A DNA stretch of 64,000 nt from Thermomucor indicae-seudaticae (taxonomy: Eukaryota > Mucoromycota > Mucoromycetes > Mucorales > Lichtheimiaceae), in contig JSYX01000044.1 of assembly GCA_000787465.1 (NCBI GenBank), forward strand, positions 1-64,000, given 5' to 3'. Under the pieces are notes generated by a model. That model did not search any database, had not been told where the DNA came from, and saw only the letters and a list, made by a program, of their open reading frames with translations. Shown here piece after piece: positions 12,149-23,502 of this stretch; positions within the stretch are counted from its first letter, which is position 1; each line of letters starts with the position of its first letter. The position numbers were made by a program, and so were the translations under genes.

Positions 12149-15100
12149 ATGGCGGGTACAGGGAAGAAAAGAAAGAACAAAGCAACTCGTCCGGAGAAAG
12201 GGATAGAGTCGTTCTTTGAGAATCAGCGTAAACGACAGCATCAGCTTGAGCAGGAAGCATTTGGCAATGTAGCATGGCCTGTCAAATCAGTTGAGCAAAA
12301 GGAGGAATCTACGGATGCAGAAGGACGCGTCCCGACGGAATCGGTCATTAGTACGGAAAATAGCAACGACCAAACTCTTATAGATCAGCAAAAGAATACA
12401 TTGCAAGAAACAGCCGAGCAGCAAGAGGCTAAATCAAAAGATGTATTAATACAGCTTAGTGATAACAGATTCGACCAAGAAAGCGCCAGTAATTGCCCGC
12501 TATCCACGGACCCTCTCTTATTCGAGCCTGCATCTTACGCTATTGACACATGGATCACGGATCGCGGTGTGTCTACGCCGTATAGTTTCCTTGCCGATGC
12601 CTTTTCTATTATTGAAGGGACCACAGCGCGTACGACGATTCTTCACGTCTTGTGCAATATGCTGCGTGTTATCCTGGTTCACGCGCCGTCTGACCTGTTA
12701 CCAACATTATGGCTGTGTTCCAATGCAATCGATGCGCCGTTCCGTGGCGTTGAGCTTGGCATCGGCCCGCTCGTTCTAACCAAAGCGCTTACAGCTGTGT
12801 CTGGCACAACGAGCCAGAAACTGAGGCAGTTGTACAACGATCACGGTGACTGGGGTGATGTGGGCTACGCCGTCAAGATGTCCGTGCGGACGATTGTGGA
12901 GCCGAAGCCGTTACGGGTCCGGGACGTCTTTAGCACACTGCGTACCGTGGCAGCCATCAAGGGAAAAGGCACAGTGGATGCAAAAGCTAATTTGGTGAAG
13001 CGTCTTTTACTGGCAGCCAAGGGTACCGAGGTACGCTATTTGTTAAGAACTTGTGTATCGCACTTGCGTGTGGGTGCAGTGCGAACCACAGTGCTGGTCG
13101 CTTTGGCACGCGCGTTGGTGCTGACCCAGCCACCTTCTGCTGTATTGTCCGAGAATGCACTGGTACGGCGACCAGACGACACAAAGGACAAGGTCGTGGA
13201 AAAATGGAAACAAGCGGAAGCGCTGTTGAAAGAGTGCTTTGCTCAGTGCCCTGACTGGAACACAATCGTTCCGTGGCTTCTTGAATGTGGCGACGTGAAC
13301 CGAGTGTTTGAACGATGTGGACTAACCGTATGTGAGTTGGGGATATAAATGCCCGGTGGGGGTTGGCTGATAATGAATGATGACCCCGATGATTATGTAG
13401 GTGTTCCACTACGACCCATGCTTGGTCAAATCACCAGGGATATTACGGATGTCTTTTCGCGTCTGAAAGACAGAGAGTTTGTATGCGAGTTCAAATACGA
13501 CGGACAGGTAATAAATAACAGGAGGTAAAAGGACAGTGTCGAATTCTAACAGTTTCTGGAACTTTATAAACTATTATAGCGGGCACAGATACATGTCGAT
13601 GATAGAGGCCAAGTCAAACTCTTTAGTCGGCGTTTAGAAGTACAGTTATCGGTCCCGTAGGATATCGTATTAGGGAGCTCACTGTTAGTGCCTAGGATAT
13701 GACTGAGAAGTACCCGGACATTGTGGCCGTCCTACCTCGAATTCGTGCCGCAGAAACAACTTCGTTCATAATGGATGCCGAAATCGTAGCTATCAGCGAG
13801 CAAGGCAAAATTCTGCCCTTTCAGATACTTAGCAACAGAGGTCGCAAGAATGTCACTGTAGAAAACATCAGTATCAACGTGGTATGCCACGAGCAGTCTT
13901 GGCTTAACGGACATTCTAATGCGTACCGAGTTTAACACCCGTACTTGATTTTCTAGTGCGTCTTGGCATTTGGTAAGGAGAAAAGTAGGCTAGTGTTCTA
14001 ATGGACTTCGTACCAATAACATGGCAAAGACCTGATGTATCTGAACGGTGAATCTTTGTTGCGCTTATCCTTTCGGGAACGCCGAGAACTGTTGAGAAAG
14101 CACTTTGTCCGTGTCGAGAACAAGTTTGACTTTGTGGCGTCCTTGGATGCCGCTGGAAATCCTGAGCAGCTGGATGCAGTCTGTAACTTTTTCCAACAAA
14201 GTATCGACCGCGGTTGCGAAGGCATCATGGTTAAAGTGCTTGATCACCCGCCAGGAATATCCGAAAAGTCCCAGATGAACGAGAGTGATTCGAATGGAAA
14301 GATCAGTAACCGTTCCCGCCATCTTTTGGCTACCTATGAGCCGGGCAAGTTGTCTTCTTCTTGTAAAGAAATAGTACGATTAATTAATGCTGATGATATT
14401 TTGCATAAGCAGACAAACGCCTTGAGAGTTGGCTCAAAGTCAAGAAAGACTACGTCGAAGGCATCGGGGACTCGTTGGATCTTGTGGTAAGTCTGGCTGG
14501 TTCAATCGGCAAGGTAGCGAAGGCTCAATGTGTCCTCGAAAAAAACAGCCTATTGGCGCGTGGTATGGTAATGGCAGAAAGGCTGGATGGTATTCTCCAG
14601 TGTTACTCGCTTGCTACAATCCGGATAATGACACGCTGGAAAGCGTCTGTAAATGCATGTCAGGTACGCTGTCGTCCCAGGAACAGCAATCACACTCTTT
14701 AGGACCAATCTATCGTGTATTTAGGGTTCAGTGACAAGTTCTATAAAGAAATGAAGGAGTTCTACAGTGATCGGATTCTGCAGAAACCGCGACACGACTA
14801 TGTCACAGATCATATACCTGATGGTACACATTTTCTTCGCTGATTGTTCGCAGTCTTCTCAGCTCTGACTTGGAACATCCCCATTTATAGTGTGGTTTGA
14901 TGCCACAGAAGTGTGGGAAATTAAAGGCATGCAGCGGCATCAAAAGAGGGAGAGAATATATGATTACTAAATGTAGAGGTGTCTCATAGGAGCCGATATC
15001 ACCATAAGTCCTCTACACAAGGGTGCAGTTGGGCAGGTTGATGAAGAACGAGGGCTCTCATTAAGGTTTCCGCGTTTTATACGTAAACGCGAAGACAAAA

Positions 15101-15225
15101 CTGTGGAGGAGGCCACAACGAGCAGTACTCTGGCGGATTTGTATTTCAAACAAAGGCAGTCCGAAGAGCAAAAAGTAAAACAAGAGGTTTCCCCCTTTTA
15201 TGAATCCACACTGCAACGTCTATAA
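12149..15225 (+). CDS. CDC9: ATP-dependent DNA ligase I
   Basis: Joins Okazaki fragments and seals repair nicks in the nucleus, using ATP. Eleven exons: 12149-13331, 13401-13507, 13580-13639, 13696-13881, 13957-13972, 14030-14344, 14413-14486, 14549-14663, 14725-14823, 14891-14926 and 14990-15225. They give 808 residues. The start is the first ATG. The N-terminus has a PCNA-binding-like GIESFF motif, then a disordered linker and the helical DNA-binding domain. The catalytic lysine is in FKYDGQ (Lys codon 13493-13495). Downstream are FSRRLE, the Glu in [25 protein letters not shown], and the OB-fold end [11 protein letters not shown] with LRFPRF. Introns 6 and 10 have GC rather than GT donors, and exon 5 is only 16 nt. 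RPL8 lies just upstream on the same strand. Confidence 0.93.
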
Positions 15226-15424
15226 ATATCAGGATCAATCGTTTACCATTTGTATGCCATTTGAGCAGGTTTCACGATATATTCAATGAAGATTACATTG
15301 AGTTGTACAGGTTACAGGTCTATCTCAGCTTGTCGAAGGGAGGGAAAAAGACAGATAAAGCTGACATTTTAAGCGGCGTATTTTGTTGCAGAGCGCGTAA
15401 CAAAGGAGTGGCATTCAAAGGAGA

Positions 15425-16422
15425 TTACTCGTTATGAGGGACGTTGACGATATAATATGGAAGAGCAGGCTTTTTGAAAAGTCAAACTGGTTAGTCCGCC
15501 GGGCCACACACCACCTCGCATTTTCACACTTACTTGAATCTTTTTGTTCTTTTCGCATTGGACCAACCAATCTGGCTTGACGATAGGTATCGAATGCTTC
15601 ACCGCCTTATCGTAGTTATCGCCACCAGGTAATTGAGCAATCAAATGCGTAGTATCGTTATCCACTTGTTCAGTCCATGTGGCGCCTATTTTCTCCACTA
15701 GCTGTTTGAGCTCAACCAACGCAGATTCGGGTTGCTCAAACGTTCCGAACGCGACCCGGATACCCGTTAGATTTTCCATTTTATGCGTACGCGCATTGAC
15801 GCGATTCGATTCGTATTGGCCGGCTGTTGTTTTGATCACAATGTGAAAATCGTATTCATGGTCGACGTCCAAACCCGATAATTTGACGAAATTGATATCT
15901 GTTGGTACATGCTACATTTGTGTATGCTCCGAGATCAGATAACCGTGCTTATTTCCTCCTCCCTCCTACTCATCTTTTCTTTCTTACCTGTGCCAATTTG
16001 GTATTGTTCTTGTAGATATCCAAAGAGCGTAGCCGGGCTGTGTGTAATTTGAGGGGATCCCATTCAAGAGTAAGGGACGTTTGGGTGATATTTCGAACGC
16101 GAAGGACAGGCTTCTCTGGCTCCACTTTGCCAAACGCTTCGAGGATCTTCTCCTGCAAATCCCAAAATTCTTTCATTTTCTTTTCTTCTTCACTCAAATT
16201 GCGACTGACAGAAATGTTGACAATGCTGCCAGACGTCACGCCATTAGGTAACAGGAGAGAAGGAAACTCTATTAGATGATGATCTTCCGTCAAGAGGATG
16301 GCCTAAGCGTTGTTGTCAATGGCCGTCAGTCATTGCAATGCAGACTCTTATTGGTCGTCATAATTCCAAGCTGTTACCATGCCCGCATCAAGCCGGCCAA
16401 CTGTAAATTGAACTGAAGTCAT
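15425..16422 (-). CDS. CHS5: Exomer subunit Chs5-like, short form (FN3 + BRCT)
   Basis: Chs5 is the scaffold of exomer, which carries cargo such as chitin synthase from the trans-Golgi to the plasma membrane. Four exons, 16422-16378, 16302-15988, 15911-15534 and 15469-15425, give 260 residues. The N-terminal dimerisation region (VQFTVGRLDAGMAILLTEDHH, then EFPSLLLPNGVTSGS) is closely Chs5-like. It is followed by a fibronectin type III domain (LRVRNITQTSLTLEWDPLKL) and a BRCT domain ending VKPDWLVQCEKNKKIQ. The last exon adds only PALPYYIVNVPHNE. The long Lys/Glu-rich tail of yeast Chs5 (about 670 residues in total) is absent, so only the structured core remains. Confidence 0.92.
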
Positions 16423-17444
16423 TTGTCCTTTGTAGTTCTGGTATGAATGTACGCGCCTGGACCGCCAATAAGCATTCCAATTAGTCCGTTTCACCAACCG
16501 TGCTTTGCCGCCTTAGACTCCGATCACGAAGCAAAGGCCGCATGATGCTGTAGCCCATTGTGGACAAAACTCCTTGATCCTCTTTGTCTTCTTATCGATG
16601 ATTCGCTATTTCAGGACTCGATATGAGCAATTACCCTAAGGTCTCTCGTTTAATGGACCAAACTTGCTGCTTGCAAGCCGCTCTATTATCTGTCATCGGC
16701 TTTATTGACTGTATCTTCACGGTGAACTCAAGGTCATCCGACCTTAGAGTTCAACATGCTCTGGGACCAATCGAGGATCATGCGTATATTTTGCCATGCA
16801 TTTGCGTTAAATGACAATATCACGGTCTGTTCCTGTTTTGGTTGCTTGTATTGCGTTGTAGACATCGAGAGCTAGATGACTCTGAACCGACTTCTGCATC
16901 CGTACCGTATAATATCTGGCTGCGTACTACGCTGATAATATGAATAGATGTTTGCTGAAGACGCAATCAAACTGTTTGATACGGCCTTTATTCGATCTTA
17001 TGTTCATCTTCAAATGAGCATTATTCCCGTATTACACGCAGAGCTCAAAAACGGAGAAGCAGCTAAAGTGAATTTCTTCCTTCGACAAGCGAAAAGGAGA
17101 GAGATATCTTATATCGCGTTTACAAGCTGTTTATGACAAGTGCGAACGGTCTCTTTTTGTGATGCAGGCAACTGCAAGGGACCGACCTTCAGGGGTAATC
17201 GCTCAGCCACTGGTTTAGCCTCTGGCTTCAAAGTAACATTTAGCGGTTTTTTTTACTTTGGACAGAAAAAACAATTAACCACCCTCGTAGATGAACATTA
17301 CGGGTATAAAATAGCAATAAATAGGCAGCAACTACTAATGTAACAGGCGAATGATAAGAAAAGGGTAAAAAGAGAACGAAAAATGAGCAATGATGTACAA
17401 CTCTGAGGGTCGCGTGTTCTGCAACCCGATATGAGCTCCCACAC
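16423..17444. other. Intergenic between CHS5 and YPT6
   Basis: Holds the CHS5 promoter and the YPT6 3' flank. Three plus-strand frames of about 60 codons (16623, 16948 and 17140) show no domain, no plausible splicing and no start context, and I do not call them. Confidence 0.4.
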
Positions 17445-18519
<1,075 letters not shown>

Positions 18520-19064
18520 GTTGGCTTCGAATGGAGAGGAATGTAAGAGAGGAAAGAAGGAAAACAAAAAGAAAGAGGTCGGCCGGAACCTTCTCTGCAC
18601 AATCAGTGGCTGTCATACGGTATGACCTGTTTGTGCGACAGATGAAAACCCAGTACAATAATGATCCGAGGCGTTCGCTAAATCTTTCTTGCGTCCTTTC
18701 TTTACGCGCGCGTCTGATAGAAAGCGCACTTTGTTTTTCCCCATTTAAAGCGTAGCAGCGGGAACTTTTCTGTGCCAGGAGACGATGCCACGGTCTAAGG
18801 AACCAAGAAATGCTGTGTACCCTCTTGGAGGATATCAGAGGTAAATCGCGTTATTTGCGTTATTATCACGAACGTTTAGTTTGCATAGGATAGAGTTGGA
18901 AAGGCGTCAGTGGATGGAAGCATGTCGCTTGGCGATCCCCGTTCCTGCTAGGACATGCATAACAAAGACGCATTAGTAAACACCGCGACCGTTTCCATGT
19001 ACCGTGTTTTTCTTGCACAGAAATCGACAAACAGACCTGTGGTTTAGTGTTGAGGCGCCAGGAT
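18520..19064. other. Intergenic upstream of YPT6
   Basis: Probable YPT6 promoter and 5' UTR. An 18531-18755 plus frame is Arg/Lys-rich with no family likeness. Nothing else is seen before the repeat zone begins. Confidence 0.35.
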
Positions 19065-19330
19065 TGATCATACAGTCAATCTCAATTTTTTCGCGAATGC
19101 TTTGGCGTACAACTTTCAGATGAATTGACGCATTTTCAGGATTCAAATTTGCAGGAATTGTTGATGTTCTTTGGGACCATTGTGCAAGTTACTTCACGTA
19201 TTTGATGGAGGTGGGTTGGTGTCGTTGCAGAGCGAGTTTGGCGCCAAGGCGCCAAAAGGCATATTTGAAAATACAGCTTCAGCTTCTGTGCTGCGGACCT
19301 GCGCTACTCTCTGCCGATTTCGCCAGTAAT
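19065..19330 (+). repeat. Left arm of a large inverted repeat (gene-fragment duplication)
   Basis: This arm matches the reverse complement of 21440-21715 at an estimated 80-85% by eye, with few gaps. Shared landmarks are the cgcgaatg...tttggcgt start, the splice-like ttttcag followed by GATTCAA, and a peptide-like stretch containing VLWDHCA and a GW(C/R)RCR-like segment. Both arms keep a protein-like frame in part, so they look like copies of one gene or transposon exon rather than plain TIRs. No target duplication was identified. Confidence 0.75.
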
Positions 19331-20132
19331 GCACACTTGAAATTTTTATCAACAACATGAAGATGGATACATTTGCTAGCAGAAAATATGCAATAATGCA
19401 GTCTCGACATGCTTGTTGGCCTACACAATATAAGTGGACATCAATTCCGCAAATTGTTTGCGCTCGTCATCTCCCGCGCGGTTGTCCAGGATTGGGACAA
19501 CGTCAGTGTAATTCTCCAAATACGTAGTTCCTCGATTTTCTCGAGTACTTTGGCAATCTGCCCTTTGCGCCTAGAGTTTACCAATTGACTCGACTCGACT
19601 CGTGGTGAGCCCTATTCGCGTCGGCATCTACTCGTGCACTGTAACCATTTCTTTGGCCAGCTTGGACTCACCAGGCTTCAGCACGGCAAGGGCAATGTCC
19701 CTGAACAATCAGGAAGCGATCCGCCCGTCCGTTTCTTCTTTGCCGACGTCGAAATCTGTGGTGTGGCGGAATATCCCTTCCCAATGATGAACCTGACTTT
19801 GCCAAGCACAGACCCCCAGCACAATGGCCCATTCTTCCCAACATATTTGTATAAAAACCTAGCTAAATGGAGTTCAAAAATAAACAAGGAAGTTTCCCTC
19901 TCTTTCTATTTCCACGCTACGTATCCCAGTCTATGGTTAGAGACTGGAGTTACAGAGTTAGTTGAGCATAACGGTCCCATTACGATTCGATCAAAAGACT
20001 CAGGCGTGTCGGTATAGCCCCAATTTTATCACAATCTCAACGGCGCACTTAGTTATATATCCACAGCTTTTTCACAGTCACAGTACAAGTCAGCAAATGT
20101 GAAAATCGTATATGGATATAAATATCCTGTTG
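19331..20132. other. Repeat-zone interior, left side
   Basis: A plus-strand frame at 19634-20017 reads smoothly through FFFADVEICGVAEYPFPM and NGPFFPTYLYKNLAKW, and could be a remnant of a mobile-element protein. No family is recognised and no conserved catalytic motif is visible. Confidence 0.3.
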
Positions 20133-20848
20133 TTACTGGGCCAAATGCGCGACAAAAGTAATAGGAGATGTATGCCAAACCTTTGAGCGTACCTGGCGTA
20201 GCTGGTAGAACAGGCGAAATGAGTACACCGCCGTCGCGTCGGGAGTCACAGCCAATTGCTTGGCCTTTTCGTTAGACTTCAGGTTGAGGAATACGCGTGT
20301 GGCTGCAGAAGCTTTGGCATCGGGCAGGACATAGTGTCTTTTCAGACTTTGCTGCGCAACCGCAGGCCACGGTAGGTGCGCGCTCAGAAGCCCCGGTTCG
20401 GGGGGGGGGGGCACTTTGACCCACGCCTTTAATGGAGGCCACCTTTAAAGCAGGAAGGATATTGGCCCAATCTACGGCGTTCCTATCCTTTTTGCTGAAG
20501 ACATTGCGTCTTCTGGTTGTGCGAACAGTTTCGGAAGCTGGCCCTGGAGACCCTACGTCGTCGAAATAGTCGTACTCCGTTTGAGTAGGACTTGATGCAG
20601 GCTGCACATTGGAAGCTGAGAATGATGTCGGCTCAACGGATGGTCGCTTTGTTGACTAACGCGCGGCCGTCTTCTTGTAGAACTTCTGTTTTCGTGTCGC
20701 TGGTATTCAATAATTCGCCCGTTGCGAGCGAGACCCAGCACGGGAATTCGTCTGAGCGGAATAATGACGCAACGTTTCCAATCGTTTTTTCGTGATCTTG
20801 ATCTTGCCATGGGAGAGAGTAGGGAATGACAGAAACCGTGTAACTCAA
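20133..20848 (-). pseudogene. Frameshifted relic ORF of unknown, probably mobile, gene
   Basis: Three consecutive minus-strand frames read as one protein only if frame is changed twice. The first runs from 20848 (MSYTVSVIPYSLPWQ) to a stop near 20633. It continues in another frame from SVEPTSFSAS through YDYFDDVGSPGPASE and VDWANILPALK. It shifts again at the 11-G run at 20401-20411 into LLSAHLPWPAVAQQSLKRHY and ends FVAHLAQ. No GT-AG intron explains either shift. The position between the two inverted arms suggests it is cargo of the same decayed element. The family is unknown. Confidence 0.5.
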
Positions 20849-21439
20849 GGTTTATTAGCCGCGGGCAAGGCTGCGGTTACTGAGCGGCTACAGCGCGGTT
20901 TGGTCAGCGACCAGGGACAAACAGCGACTGCAACGGTCAAATGACCGCTGACAAGGTCCTTCAGCATTTGAAAGCCCGACTAACGGCGTTGACTTCGTTC
21001 GCTCGACTGACGTACTTTGCCAAGGGCTGGGCATGTACACCATCACTTCCGCTGTCCTTTCATGCTTTGCCCAGGTCTGAAGGGTGCACTCATTAATCCC
21101 CATCCCCCCAGCAGCCTATGCTATGCTGCGGTCAGTGTATGTGCAATATGCCCCCTCTGGGTCCTCGCTTGCTGAACCCTTTTCTGTCATCCTTGTCATC
21201 CTCAAGCCCAGCAGACCCTTGATCTGCTGAAGGTTGTTCTCTCACATCAAGAGGAGCCGCCCCTTCCGTTTGTGCATCGTCAGCCTTTCATCGTGAATAG
21301 TCACTGAGAGTGACAAGAGGTAAGAGCTTGGAAACGACATACATGGTTATAGGAGACCATTGTCAAGGATCGAACATCCCTGCCCATATTCTTGTATGGA
21401 AGTGTATGTCCTGTCACTCATTTGTAGTATCTACTGGTA
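20849..21439. other. Repeat-zone interior, right side
   Basis: GC-rich stretch containing several short palindromic words (ctgctgggg/ccccagcag-like) but no gene. It is probably part of the same decayed element as the flanking arms. Confidence 0.3.
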
Positions 21440-21715
21440 AAATCGGGAAAGAGAAGCTCAAAATCTGCAGGACAGAAGCTGAAGCTGTATTTTCAAATAT
21501 GCCTTTGATCGCCTTGGCGCCAAGCTCGTCTCTGCAACGACGCCAACCCATCTCCACCAAACATGCCAAGTAATTTGCACAATGGTCCCAAAGAACATCA
21601 ATCATTCCAGCAAACTTGAATCCTGAAAATGTGTCAATTCATTTGAACGTTGCACGCCAAACCATTCGCGGAAAAAAAAGAACAGAGATTTACTGTATTG
21701 TTCATGCGTTAAGAA
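21440..21715 (-). repeat. Right arm of the large inverted repeat
   Basis: Inverted partner of 19065-19330. On the minus strand it carries a 63-codon frame with IDVLWDHCANYLACLVEMGW and RRCRDELGAKA. It is more intact than the left copy, so this arm is probably closer to the ancestral sequence. Confidence 0.75.
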
Positions 21716-21841
21716 AAGGAAGGAACAAAGATCGATGATAACGAAGATGCAAGTACACTGCATGACCCTCTGTTTAAATTCCATCATGGATTAGACACTA
21801 CAAACGAATATCGAGGCTCTGTCAAGTAAGAAAACCGACTA

Positions 21842-22435
21842 TCACAGAGCACTGTTTCGGAACGGATCCACCTGGAGAATATCGTGTCCCTTGGGCTTGA
21901 CCCTCACTAGCGGTGTTGCCTTATTCTGTTTCTTTTTGTTCTTCTTCTCCTTCTTCTTTTTCTTCACCGTTTGAGTCTTGATGTCAAGCAGCTTCTTGTG
22001 TACAATTCGCTGTAGGCTCATCGGATCACCTGGGCTAGAATGCGCAGCAGCAGGATCTTGTGGTGTATCAGGCGACATATCCAGATCCAAGATATTATTT
22101 CTGCCTAGAGCACTCCCGAGAATGCCAGTGTTCTTGTCATTTTGTGATCCCTTCTTTCGTTTTTCTAGTTGGACAATTGTGTGTTCTCTTGGAAGCGGTT
22201 CGCTCGCTTGTTGAATCATAGCGCCGACTTCAGATATGCTGTCCATTTCATAGTCTTGATTTGCTTCTCGCGTGTCTCCTTGACTGAATGCGACGGTAAG
22301 ATAGCTTAGCTTGCGCATGGATGACCTGACGACGCTTGTCGAGTACTCGTCATTTGCAGGCACCTGATCCGCTCCAGAAGCCACCGTCAAGGTGGTTAAT
22401 GCAGCGATACCAACGCTCAAAATGAACCAACGCAT
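21842..22435 (-). CDS. Secreted precursor-like protein with lysine-rich tail
   Basis: Single-exon frame of 197 residues from the first ATG (22435). An upstream in-frame GTG at 22459 is not used as the start. The signal peptide MRWFILSVGIAALTTLTVAS is followed by a mixed Ser/Glu/Asp region, a dibasic LEKRKK site near residue 91, an ILGSALGRN segment and a Lys-rich stretch at about 155-175 (KKKKKEKKNKKKQ). No enzyme motif. Orientation, single exon and dibasic site match the secreted island at 23-30.5 kb, but sequence homology is not evident. Confidence 0.55.
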   Translation of the reverse strand: MRWFILSVGIAALTTLTVASGADQVPANDEYSTSVVRSSMRKLSYLTVAFSQGDTREANQDYEMDSISEVGAMIQQASEPLPREHTIVQLEKRKKGSQNDKNTGILGSALGRNNILDLDMSPDTPQDPAAAHSSPGDPMSLQRIVHKKLLDIKTQTVKKKKKEKKNKKKQNKATPLVRVKPKGHDILQVDPFRNSAL

Positions 22436-23085
22436 CGTCCCAAAAATGTAGGGTCCCACAGATCAAGATACGTAGAAAAGGTGATGAATAAAGCCCTTCG
22501 CAGACTGATTCTAGCAGGATATTCTGCTATGAACATGCTTATATCTATTCAATACTTTCATCCCCTTTCTATTTATCCATGTGAACTGTCCTCAAATCAC
22601 ACTTCAGCATGCGAGTTATCTCCTTTATCAATTGGCTCCCATAAAGCTCTCCTAAACCAGGATTTCGCTAATAGTATCATAACTAATTTATTTCTTTATT
22701 CATGGTTTTTGCAGCAAACATGGTCGGGCATTGATCGGCTCGAAACCTTAAGTCCTGTGTACATTCAAGAATAAGCTTTTACTGCAAGCAACCTGTGTTC
22801 TCGGACTGGACTTGGTTTAAGGAGCAATCAAAAGGGGGAAGACGTTGAGGAATTTTTATGTGAATCTTCTCGAAACAAAGAAGACCTTCCAAGATACAGT
22901 ACTATAATGGCTTCTTAGTTCAAGTGTGCGAGCATCTCCATAAGGTTATTCGGCCAACGTAGAGGGCTAAGACGGCGTACTTATCCCTTATCACTTATTT
23001 ACGTTAAGGTACTACACGACGAATTACTCCTTAAACGTTCTTTAAGATCAGGAATGATACAGCGCAAATTCTATGAGAAAACGAA

Positions 23086-23421
23086 TTAACAACTGCCTTC
23101 GGCACTGGTCGATGGCCCTCCAACAGCGACTTTTCCCCCTATCTTGTTTACGTTCGGCGGCAGATAAGAGTTCATGGATGCTGTTGGTGGCGTTAGTGGC
23201 GGCACGTTGTCATCATTATCGCGTTTATGCAGAACGCGGGTTTCTGGTTCTCGCTTTGATTTTTGTTCATTTGACAAAACGCTTGGAACTTCCGTCACTG
23301 GCCGTTCAGTGAGGTCTTCTTGAGTTGAAAGGGTAACTGAAGAGGTTTCCGTGACTGAACTAGGTAGTAGAGCGCCAGCCAGAAGTAGAAATTAACAGCA
23401 GAAGCGTAATGAAATTGACAT
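23086..23421 (-). pseudogene. Secreted precursor-like ORF with broken signal peptide
   Basis: One frame from ATG 23421 to the stop at 23086 gives 111 codons. It reads MSISLRFCC, an in-frame TAA (23392-23394), then FLLLAGALLPSSVTETSS. A continuous signal peptide is thus interrupted by one nonsense codon. The rest has an EQKSKREPETRVLHKRDNDD segment with dibasic KR and ends PSTSAEGSC. An alternative intact reading starts at another ATG (MVKYPTYYVNFITLLL, near 23442) and uses a 37-nt GT-AG intron to reach the same frame. That intron would be unusually short. It is either a pseudogene or a gene with a tiny intron. Confidence 0.45.
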
Positions 23422-23502
23422 AATAAGTTGGGTACTTAACCATGATTTACAGTATATGCACCAATTATACAGATGCCGGATGTATTGAAGGTAAAATGAT
23501 TT

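Noticed and set aside
12987..13409. Minus frame of 140 codons opposite DNA ligase exon 1
   Set aside because: Shadow of conserved ligase coding sequence.
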